A stretch of 7,103 nt of DNA from Desulfobacteraceae bacterium (GTDB taxonomy: Bacteria; Desulfobacterota; Desulfobacteria; Desulfobacterales; Desulfosarcinaceae). Both the position numbers and the translations under genes were made by a program. Shown piece after piece: positions 1 to 6,092 of this stretch (the first letter of the stretch is position 1; each line of letters begins with the position of its first letter). Where the stretch lies: the NCBI GenBank assembly GCA_027031325.1, contig JALVRI010000074.1, forward strand, positions 1 to 7,103, read 5' to 3'. The notes under the pieces were generated by a model, which had not been told where the DNA came from, did not search any database, and worked only from the letters and a program-made list of their open reading frames with translations.

Positions 1-1853
1 GACAACTGGTGGAAATGGAAAAAGAGCTTTCCATGCAGGCCGCCGGAGCTGAAAAGAACATGCCCGCCGAGCAACTCCTGGCAAGGGCCAAAGCCTGGGG
101 TTTTTCAGACCGGCAACTTGCCCACCTGCTGGGAATAGAAGAGCAAAAGCTTACCGCCTGGCGTAAAGAACGCGGTATCCGGCCGGTCTACAAGCTGGTC
201 GACACCTGTGCCGCAGAATTCAGGGCTGCCACCCCTTATTACTACTCGACCTATGAAAGCGAGTGCGAAGCCCGGGTGTCCCAAAAGCGCAAGGTGATGA
301 TCCTGGGAGGAGGACCGAACAGGATCGGCCAGGGAATCGAGTTCGACTACTGCTGTGTCCACGCCAGCTTTGCCCTGGCCGAGATGGGCATCGAGAGCAT
401 CATGGTCAACTCCAACCCGGAAACGGTCAGCACCGACTACGACACCTCGGACAAGCTCTATTTCGAGCCCCTTACCGAGGAAGACGTGCTGCACATCGTC
501 GAAAAAGAAAAACCGGAGGGTGTAATCGTCCAGTTCGGCGGCCAGACACCCCTCAACCTTGCCACTCCCCTGGCGCGCCACGGGGTCAGGATCCTGGGAA
601 CCCAGCCGGAAAGCATCGACCGGGCCGAAGACAGGGAACTATTCCAGGCCATGCTCAACAAGCTCGGCCTGATCCAGCCGCCCAACGGTACCGCCATGAG
701 CGTGGCCGAAGCGGTCGAAGTGGCCGAGTCCATCGGCTACCCGGTCATCGTCCGGCCCTCGTTCGTCCTGGGCGGAAGAGCCATGAAGATCGTTTACGAC
801 CGGCAGGGGCTTGAAAACTTCACCCGCCTGGCGATCCTGGCATCCCCCGGCCACCCGGTGTTGATCGACAAGTTCCTGGAAGACGCCATCGAGATCGATG
901 TCGACGCCGTATCGGACGGCAAAACAACCATCATCGGCGGCATCATGGAACACATCGAAGCCGCCGGCGTCCACTCGGGAGACTCGGCCTGCGTCCTGCC
1001 GCCCTACAGTATCGGACGGGGGTTGTTGGAAGAAATCGCCCAGGCCACCATGGACATGGCGGCCGAACTCAACGTCATCGGCCTCATGAATGTTCAATAC
1101 GCCATCAAGGGCCGCCAGCTTTTCCTGATCGAAGTCAATCCGCGCGCATCCCGCACCGTCCCCTTTGTCAGCAAGGCCACCGGCATACCCCTTGCCAAGA
1201 TCGCCACCCGGCTTATGCTGGGCCATAGCCTGGCAGAAATGGGCCTCGATCAGCAACCGGTCTTGGAGCATACCTGTGTCAAGGAGGCGGTTTTGCCTTT
1301 TGACCGTTTCCCCAATGTCGACACCCTCCTGGGGCCCGAAATGAAATCGACCGGTGAGGTCATGGGGCTGGGAGCCGACTTCGGGTCGGCCTACGCCAAG
1401 GCCCAACTGGGAGCAGGCCAGAGACTGCCGCTGAAAGGTTGTGTCTTTATCAGCGTACTGGACCCCGACAAGCCGGCCGCCCTGGCTGTGGCCCGCCAGT
1501 TGGAAAAACACGGCTTCTCGATTCTGGCAACCGACGGAACCCATCGCTTTCTGAGCAACCACGGCATAAGCAGCAACCGGGTCAACAAAGTATCCCAGGG
1601 CCGACCTCACGTGGAAGACGCGATTAAAAACGGCCAGGTACAACTCATCATCAACACCGGCTCGGGTGATACCCCCCGCAGGGACGGGTTCATCATCCGC
1701 CAGGCGGCCCTGAAGTATGACGTACCTTACGTGACAACCATAGCCGGCGCCATGGCCATGGCCAAGGCCATCGCGGCCCATCAGGACAGGCGCTTGACGG
1801 TTTGCCCCCTCCAGGACTACTATGGCCGGGTGCAAGCCGCCGCTAAATCCTAG
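1..1853 (+). CDS. carB: Carbamoyl-phosphate synthase large chain, C-terminal 616 residues (5' end outside window)
   Basis: CarB makes carbamoyl phosphate from bicarbonate, two ATP and ammonia channelled from the CarA glutaminase, for pyrimidine and arginine synthesis in the cytosol. The frame is open to the left edge (first full codon at base 3), so the gene begins upstream; by comparison with the roughly 1073-residue E. coli protein about 460 residues, including the first ATP-grasp half, are missing from view. Counting from base 3, residues 1 to about 95 are the end of the oligomerisation domain (RPVYKLVDTCAAEF). The second ATP-grasp half follows, with GGGPNRIGQGIEFDYCCVHA near 102, VRPSFVLGGRAM, HIEAAGVHSGDSAC and LIEVNPRASRTVPF. 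From about 478 to the end is the MGS-like allosteric domain (ATDGTHRFL, VNKVSQGRPH, IINTGSG), where UMP, IMP or ornithine bind in E. coli. Everything visible looks intact. The stop is TAG, 29 bases before the purF ATG, so the two are probably co-transcribed. Confidence 0.97.
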   Translation, partial: QLVEMEKELSMQAAGAEKNMPAEQLLARAKAWGFSDRQLAHLLGIEEQKLTAWRKERGIRPVYKLVDTCAAEFRAATPYYYSTYESECEARVSQKRKVMILGGGPNRIGQGIEFDYCCVHASFALAEMGIESIMVNSNPETVSTDYDTSDKLYFEPLTEEDVLHIVEKEKPEGVIVQFGGQTPLNLATPLARHGVRILGTQPESIDRAEDRELFQAMLNKLGLIQPPNGTAMSVAEAVEVAESIGYPVIVRPSFVLGGRAMKIVYDRQGLENFTRLAILASPGHPVLIDKFLEDAIEIDVDAVSDGKTTIIGGIMEHIEAAGVHSGDSACVLPPYSIGRGLLEEIAQATMDMAAELNVIGLMNVQYAIKGRQLFLIEVNPRASRTVPFVSKATGIPLAKIATRLMLGHSLAEMGLDQQPVLEHTCVKEAVLPFDRFPNVDTLLGPEMKSTGEVMGLGADFGSAYAKAQLGAGQRLPLKGCVFISVLDPDKPAALAVARQLEKHGFSILATDGTHRFLSNHGISSNRVNKVSQGRPHVEDAIKNGQVQLIINTGSGDTPRRDGFIIRQAALKYDVPYVTTIAGAMAMAKAIAAHQDRRLTVCPLQDYYGRVQAAAKS

Positions 1854-1868
1854 TCACTTTGGATCAGC

Positions 1869-1874
1869 AAGGAG
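1869..1874 (+). promoter_or_regulatory. Ribosome binding site of purF
   Basis: AAGGAG lies 8 bases before the ATG at 1883. It decides the purF start: the in-frame TTG at 1859 lies upstream of this site and has no Shine-Dalgarno sequence of its own. Confidence 0.8.
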
Positions 1875-1882
1875 AAACAGCC

Positions 1883-3328
1883 ATGGAAAGCGAATCCCAG
1901 CCTATCCATGCCCAGGAACAGTCCGGTGTCCGGCAACGCCCGCGGGAAGCGTGCGGCCTGTTTGCCGTCAGCGGTCACCCTGAAGCAGCCAAACTTTGTT
2001 ACTTCGGGCTCTATGCCCTCCAGCACCGGGGGCAGGAAAGCGCCGGCATAGCGGTGGTCGACCGGGGACAGATGGACGAGCACAAGGCCATGGGTCTGGT
2101 CTCGGATGTCTTTACCATGCACACCCTGGAACGGCTCAAAGGTCCCAGCGCAATCGGGCACGTGCGCTACTCCACAACCGGCAGCTCGGTGCTGGCCAAC
2201 GCTCAGCCTTTCATGGTGCGCCACCGCAACAAGGCTTACGCCGTGGCCCATAACGGTAACCTGGTAAACGCCCACATTCTCAAGGAAGAGCTGGAAAAGT
2301 CCGGCTCGATCTTCCAGTCCACCATGGACAGCGAGGTTTTCCTGCACCTTTTCGTCAAAAACCTCAACCTGGGCTTTGAAAAGGCTCTCAAGGCCTCGGT
2401 CCGGCAAATGCAGGGCGCTTTTTCCATTGTCATGCTCACCAGCCGGGGAGAAGTGGTTGGTATAAAGGATCCCAACGGTTTCCGGCCCCTTTGCCTGGGA
2501 CATCTCAACGGCAACTGGGTCCTGGCATCCGAGACCTGCGCCCTGGACCTGGTGCAGGCCGAATACGTGCGCGAGCTTGAGCCGGGCGAAATCGTCATCA
2601 TCGACAAGGATGGAATCCGCAGCCTGGCTTCATCCAAATCCGCCCGCAAATCCTTTTGCATCTTCGAATTCATCTATTTCGCCCGGCCCGACAGCACGAT
2701 TTTCGGACGCAACGTTTACCTGACCCGCAAGGCCCATGGCCGAAGGCTGGCTGAAGAAGCCCCGGTCAAGGCCGACCTGGTGATGCCCTTTCCCGACTCG
2801 GGCACCTATGCAGCCCTGGGATACTCCGAGGCTTCCGGCATTCCCTTCGAAACGGGCATGATCAGGAACCACTACGTGGGGCGCACGTTTATCCAGCCCA
2901 CCCAGAGCATGCGCGACTTCGGGGTCCGGGTCAAGCTCAACCCCGTCAGGGAACTGCTCAAGGGCAAAGACATCATCATCATCGAAGATTCGATAATCCG
3001 GGGCACAACCGCCAAGACCAGGGTCCGCACCCTGAGAGAACTGGGAGTACGCAAGGTCCACCTGAGGGTGGCCGGACCGCCCCACCGTTATCCATGTCAC
3101 TATGGAATCGATTTTTCCACCAAGGGTGAACTTATAGCGGCCCGGATGTCTATCGAAGAACTTCGGGACTACCTGGGCCTGGACTCGCTCTATTATCTCA
3201 GCCTGGAAGGCCTGCTGGAATCAACCGGACTCGAAAATCCCCGGGACCATTTTTGCAAGGCCTGTTTCGACGGTTGCTACCCGGTGGATTTCGATGCCAA
3301 CATTTCAAAGCACTGCCTTGAAAGCTAG
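1883..3328 (+). CDS. purF: Amidophosphoribosyltransferase (glutamine-PRPP amidotransferase), propeptide and Fe-S type
   Basis: PurF catalyses the first committed step of purine synthesis: glutamine plus PRPP gives phosphoribosylamine. From the ATG at 1883 the protein is 481 residues, close to the 476 of B. subtilis PurF. The Ntn-hydrolase glutaminase domain begins at Cys24 (CGLFAVSGHPEA), which must be exposed by removal of a 23-residue propeptide to act as nucleophile; YALQHRGQESAGI, RYSTTGSS, AHNGNLVN and MDSEVF are the expected glutamine-site motifs. The phosphoribosyltransferase domain has the PRPP loop at about 363-377 (DIIIIEDSIIRGTTA). Cys259, Cys405, Cys458 and Cys461 become 236, 382, 435 and 438 after processing, almost exactly the B. 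subtilis [4Fe-4S] ligands (236, 382, 437, 440 from memory), so this is the oxygen-sensitive, cluster-containing type rather than the E. coli type. It follows carB by 29 bases. The stop is TAG. Confidence 0.97.
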   Translation: MESESQPIHAQEQSGVRQRPREACGLFAVSGHPEAAKLCYFGLYALQHRGQESAGIAVVDRGQMDEHKAMGLVSDVFTMHTLERLKGPSAIGHVRYSTTGSSVLANAQPFMVRHRNKAYAVAHNGNLVNAHILKEELEKSGSIFQSTMDSEVFLHLFVKNLNLGFEKALKASVRQMQGAFSIVMLTSRGEVVGIKDPNGFRPLCLGHLNGNWVLASETCALDLVQAEYVRELEPGEIVIIDKDGIRSLASSKSARKSFCIFEFIYFARPDSTIFGRNVYLTRKAHGRRLAEEAPVKADLVMPFPDSGTYAALGYSEASGIPFETGMIRNHYVGRTFIQPTQSMRDFGVRVKLNPVRELLKGKDIIIIEDSIIRGTTAKTRVRTLRELGVRKVHLRVAGPPHRYPCHYGIDFSTKGELIAARMSIEELRDYLGLDSLYYLSLEGLLESTGLENPRDHFCKACFDGCYPVDFDANISKHCLES

Positions 3329-3359
3329 CCCCGGAGCCCGCCCGGGTTGCACTTTGGCC

Positions 3360-3388
3360 TTGCCTTTATCCGAACCAGGGCCTAATAT
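3360..3388 (+). promoter_or_regulatory. Candidate sigma70-type promoter for the cNMP-binding / radical SAM pair
   Basis: In the 119-base gap after purF, TTGCCT (3360-3365, 4 of 6 to consensus) and TAATAT (3383-3388, 4 of 6) are separated by 17 bases. Transcription would begin near 3395, leaving a leader of about 53 bases before the ATG at 3448. The match is moderate, and read-through from carB-purF is equally possible since I find no terminator hairpin with a T-run after purF. The rest of the gap holds nothing I can name. Confidence 0.35.
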
Positions 3389-3392
3389 TAGG
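3381..3392. promoter_or_regulatory. Perfect 12-bp palindrome, possible operator
   Basis: CCTAATATTAGG reads the same on both strands and covers the candidate -10 hexamer of the promoter at 3360-3388. A dimeric repressor sitting here would block RNA polymerase. It does not match the FNR (TTGAT-N4-ATCAA) or CRP (TGTGA-N6-TCACA) consensus. The role is inferred only from position and symmetry. Confidence 0.4.
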
Positions 3393-3447
3393 ACATCGCT
3401 TGTGATCCCGCCGCAAAATCCGTACCCCGAGTAGCTGGAGATCGTTT

Positions 3448-4002
3448 ATGATCGAGTCCAAGTATCTGAAAGAAAATATAGAAAACATCCAGCGGCTGAT
3501 GACCATCCAGGCCCTGCGCCATTTTGAAACCAGGAACCTGGGAAAACTGCTGCGACTCAGTAAAATCCGCCAGTACGAAGATGGAGAACAGATCATCCAG
3601 GAAGGAGACATGGATCCCTGGCTGTATTTTCTTTTGTCCGGCAAAATCAGGATCACCAAGGAAGGCGAAGAAATAGGCACAATCAGCCGCAAGGGAGAAA
3701 TCTTCGGCGAAATGCGCATAATCGACGACCAGAGCCGCTCGGCATCTGTTTACGCGGTGGGCAAAACGGTTTGCCTGGCAGTGGACACTTCGGCCAAGAA
3801 CCGCCTGTCCACCTCCGATGAAAAGGACGAACGGCTTGATTTCCTCCTGCTGCTCTACCGCATATTTGCCGAGTACATGACCGCCCGGTTGCGACTTACC
3901 AACGAGGAACTCATCCGGGCCAAGAAAACCGCCAAAAAGGCCAAGGCCCGCCTGCTGCAACCCAAGGCCAGGGCCGCCGCACCCCGTACCGATATTCGCT
4001 GA
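3448..4002 (+). CDS. Single-domain cyclic-nucleotide-binding protein (cNMP-binding domain, no HTH)
   Basis: This 184-residue soluble protein has one CRP-like cyclic-nucleotide-binding beta-barrel, about residues 22-125. Visible hallmarks are YEDGEQIIQEGD (43-54), YFLLSGKIRIT (60-70) and the phosphate-binding cassette FGEMRIIDDQSRSASVYA (86-103); Glu88, Arg97 and Ser98 match Glu72, Arg82 and Ser83 of E. coli CRP, so ligand binding looks competent. After the barrel there is a helix (about 130-155, with a LLLLYRIFAEY stretch) comparable to the CRP dimerisation helix, then a Lys/Arg/Ala-rich tail (AKKTAKKAKARL). The winged-helix DNA-binding domain of CRP/FNR regulators is absent, so it is probably a regulatory subunit rather than a classical transcription factor. 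The start is ATG at 3448 with TGGAG at 3436-3440, 7 bases upstream. Its TGA stop overlaps the ATG of the radical SAM gene by one base, pointing to translational coupling and a shared task. The ligand (cAMP, cGMP or other) cannot be told from sequence. Confidence 0.88.
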   Translation: MIESKYLKENIENIQRLMTIQALRHFETRNLGKLLRLSKIRQYEDGEQIIQEGDMDPWLYFLLSGKIRITKEGEEIGTISRKGEIFGEMRIIDDQSRSASVYAVGKTVCLAVDTSAKNRLSTSDEKDERLDFLLLLYRIFAEYMTARLRLTNEELIRAKKTAKKAKARLLQPKARAAAPRTDIR

Positions 4003-5045
4003 TGCACCGGACTGTTGCTTTTTCACGCAAGGCGGTCAACGTCTTTTTCCACATCCTGACCTCCTGCAATCTCAAGTGCCGCCATTGCTATATAAACCCT
4101 GAACAGCACGGCAAAAACGCCCTGGACGGCAAGACCATCGAGGCCTGGCTGGCGGCTTTCGACCCCCGGCACAAGAAAGCCAACGTCATTTTTCTCGGTG
4201 GAGAGCCGACCCTCCATCCGGGCCTGCCTGATGCCATCCGGGCCGCCCGCCGGCTGGGCTATCACTCCATAACCATCGACACCAACGGCTATCTTTTCAA
4301 CGGCATCCTGGAAAAAGTGACCCCCGGGCAGGTGGACGTGATCAGTTTCAGCCTCGACGGGGCGACAGCGTCCACCAACGACCGTATCCGCGGCAAGGGA
4401 TCGTTCAAGGCTTGCCTGGATGGTATTGCCAGGGCCAGGAAGGCCGGTTTTTCCACCAGCCTGATCTATACCGTCAGCGACCTGAACCTGGGGGAACTGC
4501 CCCGGATGCCCGACCTGCTGGAAAAAATCGGGATCGACCATTTTTTCATCCAGGTAATCGGCCTTCGGGGACCCTGGGCCGGCAAAGATCGCCACGTTCC
4601 TGCCGGTCCTGTCCCGCGCCAGGTCCCGGCCCGCCGGTGGCTCGAAGTGGTTCCGCCGGTTGCCCGGCAGGTTGCCGCAAGGGGTATCATGGTCACCTAT
4701 CCAAAGGTCTACCTGGAACCTGGAGAACCTTTTGAATGTGCCGGGCTGGTGGCGGAAAACTACTTCGTCTTTCCCAATGGAAGGGTATACCGCTGTCCGC
4801 TGTGTGAAGATTACCCGCTGCACAGCCTCGAATTTGTCGCCGGCAAACTGGTGGAAACCTCCGGGATCAACGAGGCCCGCCTCTTCAACCTTGCCATCGC
4901 CGAAGGCTGCGTGATGAACAAACTGATCCAACCCCAAAACCTGGCTGCCAGCGAGCAGGAACATCGCCGTTACCGGATCGCCTGCTGTATGCTCAAGGAA
5001 GAAATCATCCCGGACTATGCACTTCAAATGCCTGAAAAGAAGTAA
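4002..5045 (+). CDS. Radical SAM protein with SPASM/twitch-like C-terminal domain
   Basis: The protein has 347 residues. The radical SAM cluster motif CNLKCRHC gives Cys22, Cys26 and Cys29 (CX3CX2C) for the [4Fe-4S] cluster that cleaves S-adenosylmethionine. FLGGEPTLHP (64-73) is the GGEP SAM-amine motif and SFSLDGATASTNDRIRGKGS is typical of the MoaA/PqqE/anSME side of the superfamily. The C-terminal third holds Cys246, then Gly260 and Cys265 (CX13GX4C, fitting the first half of a SPASM or twitch motif), Cys268, Cys303 and the pair Cys328-Cys329, so at least one auxiliary Fe-S cluster is likely. The full SPASM second half (CX2CX5CX3C) is not seen, which favours twitch-like. The substrate is unknown: relatives modify peptides, proteins or small molecules. 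No precursor peptide was found next to it. The ATG overlaps the preceding TGA (TGATG) with no separate strong ribosome site. The last codons lie within one arm of an inverted repeat (5025-5038), so the natural C-terminus may have been altered. Confidence 0.9.
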   Translation: MHRTVAFSRKAVNVFFHILTSCNLKCRHCYINPEQHGKNALDGKTIEAWLAAFDPRHKKANVIFLGGEPTLHPGLPDAIRAARRLGYHSITIDTNGYLFNGILEKVTPGQVDVISFSLDGATASTNDRIRGKGSFKACLDGIARARKAGFSTSLIYTVSDLNLGELPRMPDLLEKIGIDHFFIQVIGLRGPWAGKDRHVPAGPVPRQVPARRWLEVVPPVARQVAARGIMVTYPKVYLEPGEPFECAGLVAENYFVFPNGRVYRCPLCEDYPLHSLEFVAGKLVETSGINEARLFNLAIAEGCVMNKLIQPQNLAASEQEHRRYRIACCMLKEEIIPDYALQMPEKK

Positions 5046-5142
5046 TTACATTGAATTATTACATAGTTAGCATGTATTTGTTCCCGGCCGTACCTTCACC
5101 GGCAAGGTGAAGTTCAATCGGTGGGAAATTTTCAGGCATTTG
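5025..5142. repeat. 14-bp perfect inverted repeat bracketing the convergent gene junction
   Basis: The left arm CAAATGCCTGAAAA (5025-5038) lies in the last codons of the radical SAM gene. The right arm TTTTCAGGCATTTG (5129-5142) is its exact reverse complement and lies where the amidohydrolase loses family resemblance. The 90 bases between are AT-rich at first (5043-5080), with a direct repeat ATTACAT (5045-5051 and 5058-5064) and small TAATT/AATTA and CTTCACC/GGTGAAG pairings. No target-site duplication is visible outside the arms (CACTT on the left, CAGCC on the right). Confidence 0.7.
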
Positions 5143-6080
5143 CAGCCGCCGTCGCGATACGGCTCCAGTTGCCAAGCGGTCCGGGCTCCCATGCTGCCAT
5201 CGCCGAAGTACTTGAGGTGGCCGACCTGGAGACGCTGATCACCGAAACCGGTCTTAAGCCCCAGGGCAAGGGCCTCAGGAAGAAGCTCACCGGCCAGGGC
5301 CGTCCAGCAGCGCAGCTTCAAAAGGCCCTTGGCATTGACCGACTGCCAGAAGGCCAGGGCCGCCGGGGCAGCCATTCCTCCCATCAGGTGAACGTCGTGG
5401 ACGGCTGTTATCCCGCAGGCATGCAATTTAGCGGTGAGATCGGCCAGGGCCGCTTCCATCAGGCGGCCGTCAGGAGGCGGGATGACCTTTTTTACCAGGT
5501 TTATGGCCAGGTCGCGCAGGATCCCGGTGGGCCGTCCCCGGCCATCGCGGTCTATTACCCCGAACCTGGGATCGGGTGTTCGGCAATCGATACCGGCAGC
5601 CGCAAGGGCCCGCGAATTGGCCACGGCAAGGTGCAGGTCGGCCCGCCACAACAGCACCGGATGATCCGGTGCGGCCGCATCCAGGTCCCGGCGACAGGGC
5701 ATCCTTTTACCGGGCCAGCCGGGCTCGAACCAGCCGTTGCCCCAAATCCAGGTCCCGGCCGGCAGACCGGCGGCCTTTCGCGCCACAGCCCTGGCCAGCT
5801 GCTTGAGCCCGGTCACCTGGGAAAGATCGAGCCCAAGGTTAAAAAAACAGCTCTCATAGAGATGAAAATGGGAGTCCATGAACCCCGGAAGAACGAGAGC
5901 CCCGTTAAGTTCCACCACCCTGGTGGAATCATCACAAAGCTCCAGGATGGTATCGCTGTCACCGACGGCAATTATACGATCGCCTCCCAGGGCCACGGCC
6001 CGGGCAAGAGGCTTGGCGGGGTCCTGGGTGCGTACCGTACCGCCGACCAGGGCCCATTGGCATTGGCAAGCTGCTTTCAA
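5067..6080 (-). CDS. Amidohydrolase family 3 (YtcJ-like) protein, C-terminally truncated, probable pseudogene
   Basis: The N-terminal part is a clear YtcJ/Amidohydrolase_3 metal-dependent hydrolase: an N-terminal beta-sandwich strand (ALVGGTVRT, about 10-18), the metal-binding HxH in LPGFMDSHFHL (His71, His73), WIWGNGWFEPGWP, PDHPVLL, GITAVHDV (about 225-232) and LKYFGDGSMGARTAWQLEPY (289-308), whose Lys290 aligns with the candidate bridging lysine. Family members are usually near 530 residues; this one ends at 337. Resemblance stops around residues 311-319 and the last 20 or so residues look like translated junction DNA. The missing part should carry the remaining metal-ligand histidines and the catalytic aspartate, so hydrolase activity is unlikely. 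The start is uncertain: the TTG at 6080 has AAGGA only one base away, and no ATG lies nearby, so translation may depend on reinitiation after the upstream KamA stop 12 bases before it. The natural substrate is unknown. Confidence 0.85.
   Translation of the reverse strand: MKAACQCQWALVGGTVRTQDPAKPLARAVALGGDRIIAVGDSDTILELCDDSTRVVELNGALVLPGFMDSHFHLYESCFFNLGLDLSQVTGLKQLARAVARKAAGLPAGTWIWGNGWFEPGWPGKRMPCRRDLDAAAPDHPVLLWRADLHLAVANSRALAAAGIDCRTPDPRFGVIDRDGRGRPTGILRDLAINLVKKVIPPPDGRLMEAALADLTAKLHACGITAVHDVHLMGGMAAPAALAFWQSVNAKGLLKLRCWTALAGELLPEALALGLKTGFGDQRLQVGHLKYFGDGSMGARTAWQLEPYRDGGCKCLKISHRLNFTLPVKVRPGTNTC
5094..5112. other. Small hairpin in the convergent junction
   Basis: CTTCACC (5094-5100) pairs with GGTGAAG (5106-5112) around the five-base loop GGCAA. 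It lies just past the 3' end of the radical SAM gene and inside the degenerate tail of the amidohydrolase. No T-run follows on either strand, so it is not a standard intrinsic terminator, though no better candidate exists for either operon. Confidence 0.4.
6055..6068. repeat. Short tandem duplication at the amidohydrolase N-terminus
   Basis: CATTGG occurs twice in tandem and is followed by CA (6055-6068), coding on the - strand for Cys-Gln-Cys-Gln at residues 5-8, just before the first conserved strand. Relatives usually begin with a few residues before the strand, so this may be a small slippage insertion near an already weak start. Confidence 0.35.
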
Positions 6081-6092
6081 ATCCTTCAGGTC

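Noticed and set aside
639..1835. 398-codon open frame on the - strand opposite carB
   Set aside because: It is antisense to a fully conserved CarB coding sequence; such frames arise from GC-rich codon use, and its translation shows no recognisable motif.
1859..1882. TTG at 1859 as the purF start
   Set aside because: The strong AAGGAG at 1869-1874 serves the ATG at 1883, and an earlier start would only lengthen the propeptide.
3329..3359. Intrinsic terminator after purF
   Set aside because: The GC-rich stretch around CCCGGG does not form a good hairpin and no T-run follows.
3401..3416. TGTGA as a CRP or FNR half-site upstream of the cNMP gene
   Set aside because: Only one half matches; the other half (CGCAA) is poor and the spacing is off.
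4023..5027. 334-codon open frame on the - strand opposite the radical SAM gene
   Set aside because: The + strand carries clear radical SAM motifs throughout; the antisense translation resembles nothing I know.
5043..5142. Integron attC site at the convergent junction
   Set aside because: GTTAGCA near 5066 does not fit the GTTRRRY core, and no paired complementary core or cassette structure was found.
5025..5142. Simple template-switch chimera (amplification artefact) as the cause of the inverted repeat
   Set aside because: Such chimeras usually leave one copy of the short homology at the join. Here both copies remain, 90 bases apart, and the DNA between is not an inverted copy of nearby sequence. 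A different assembly error is not excluded.
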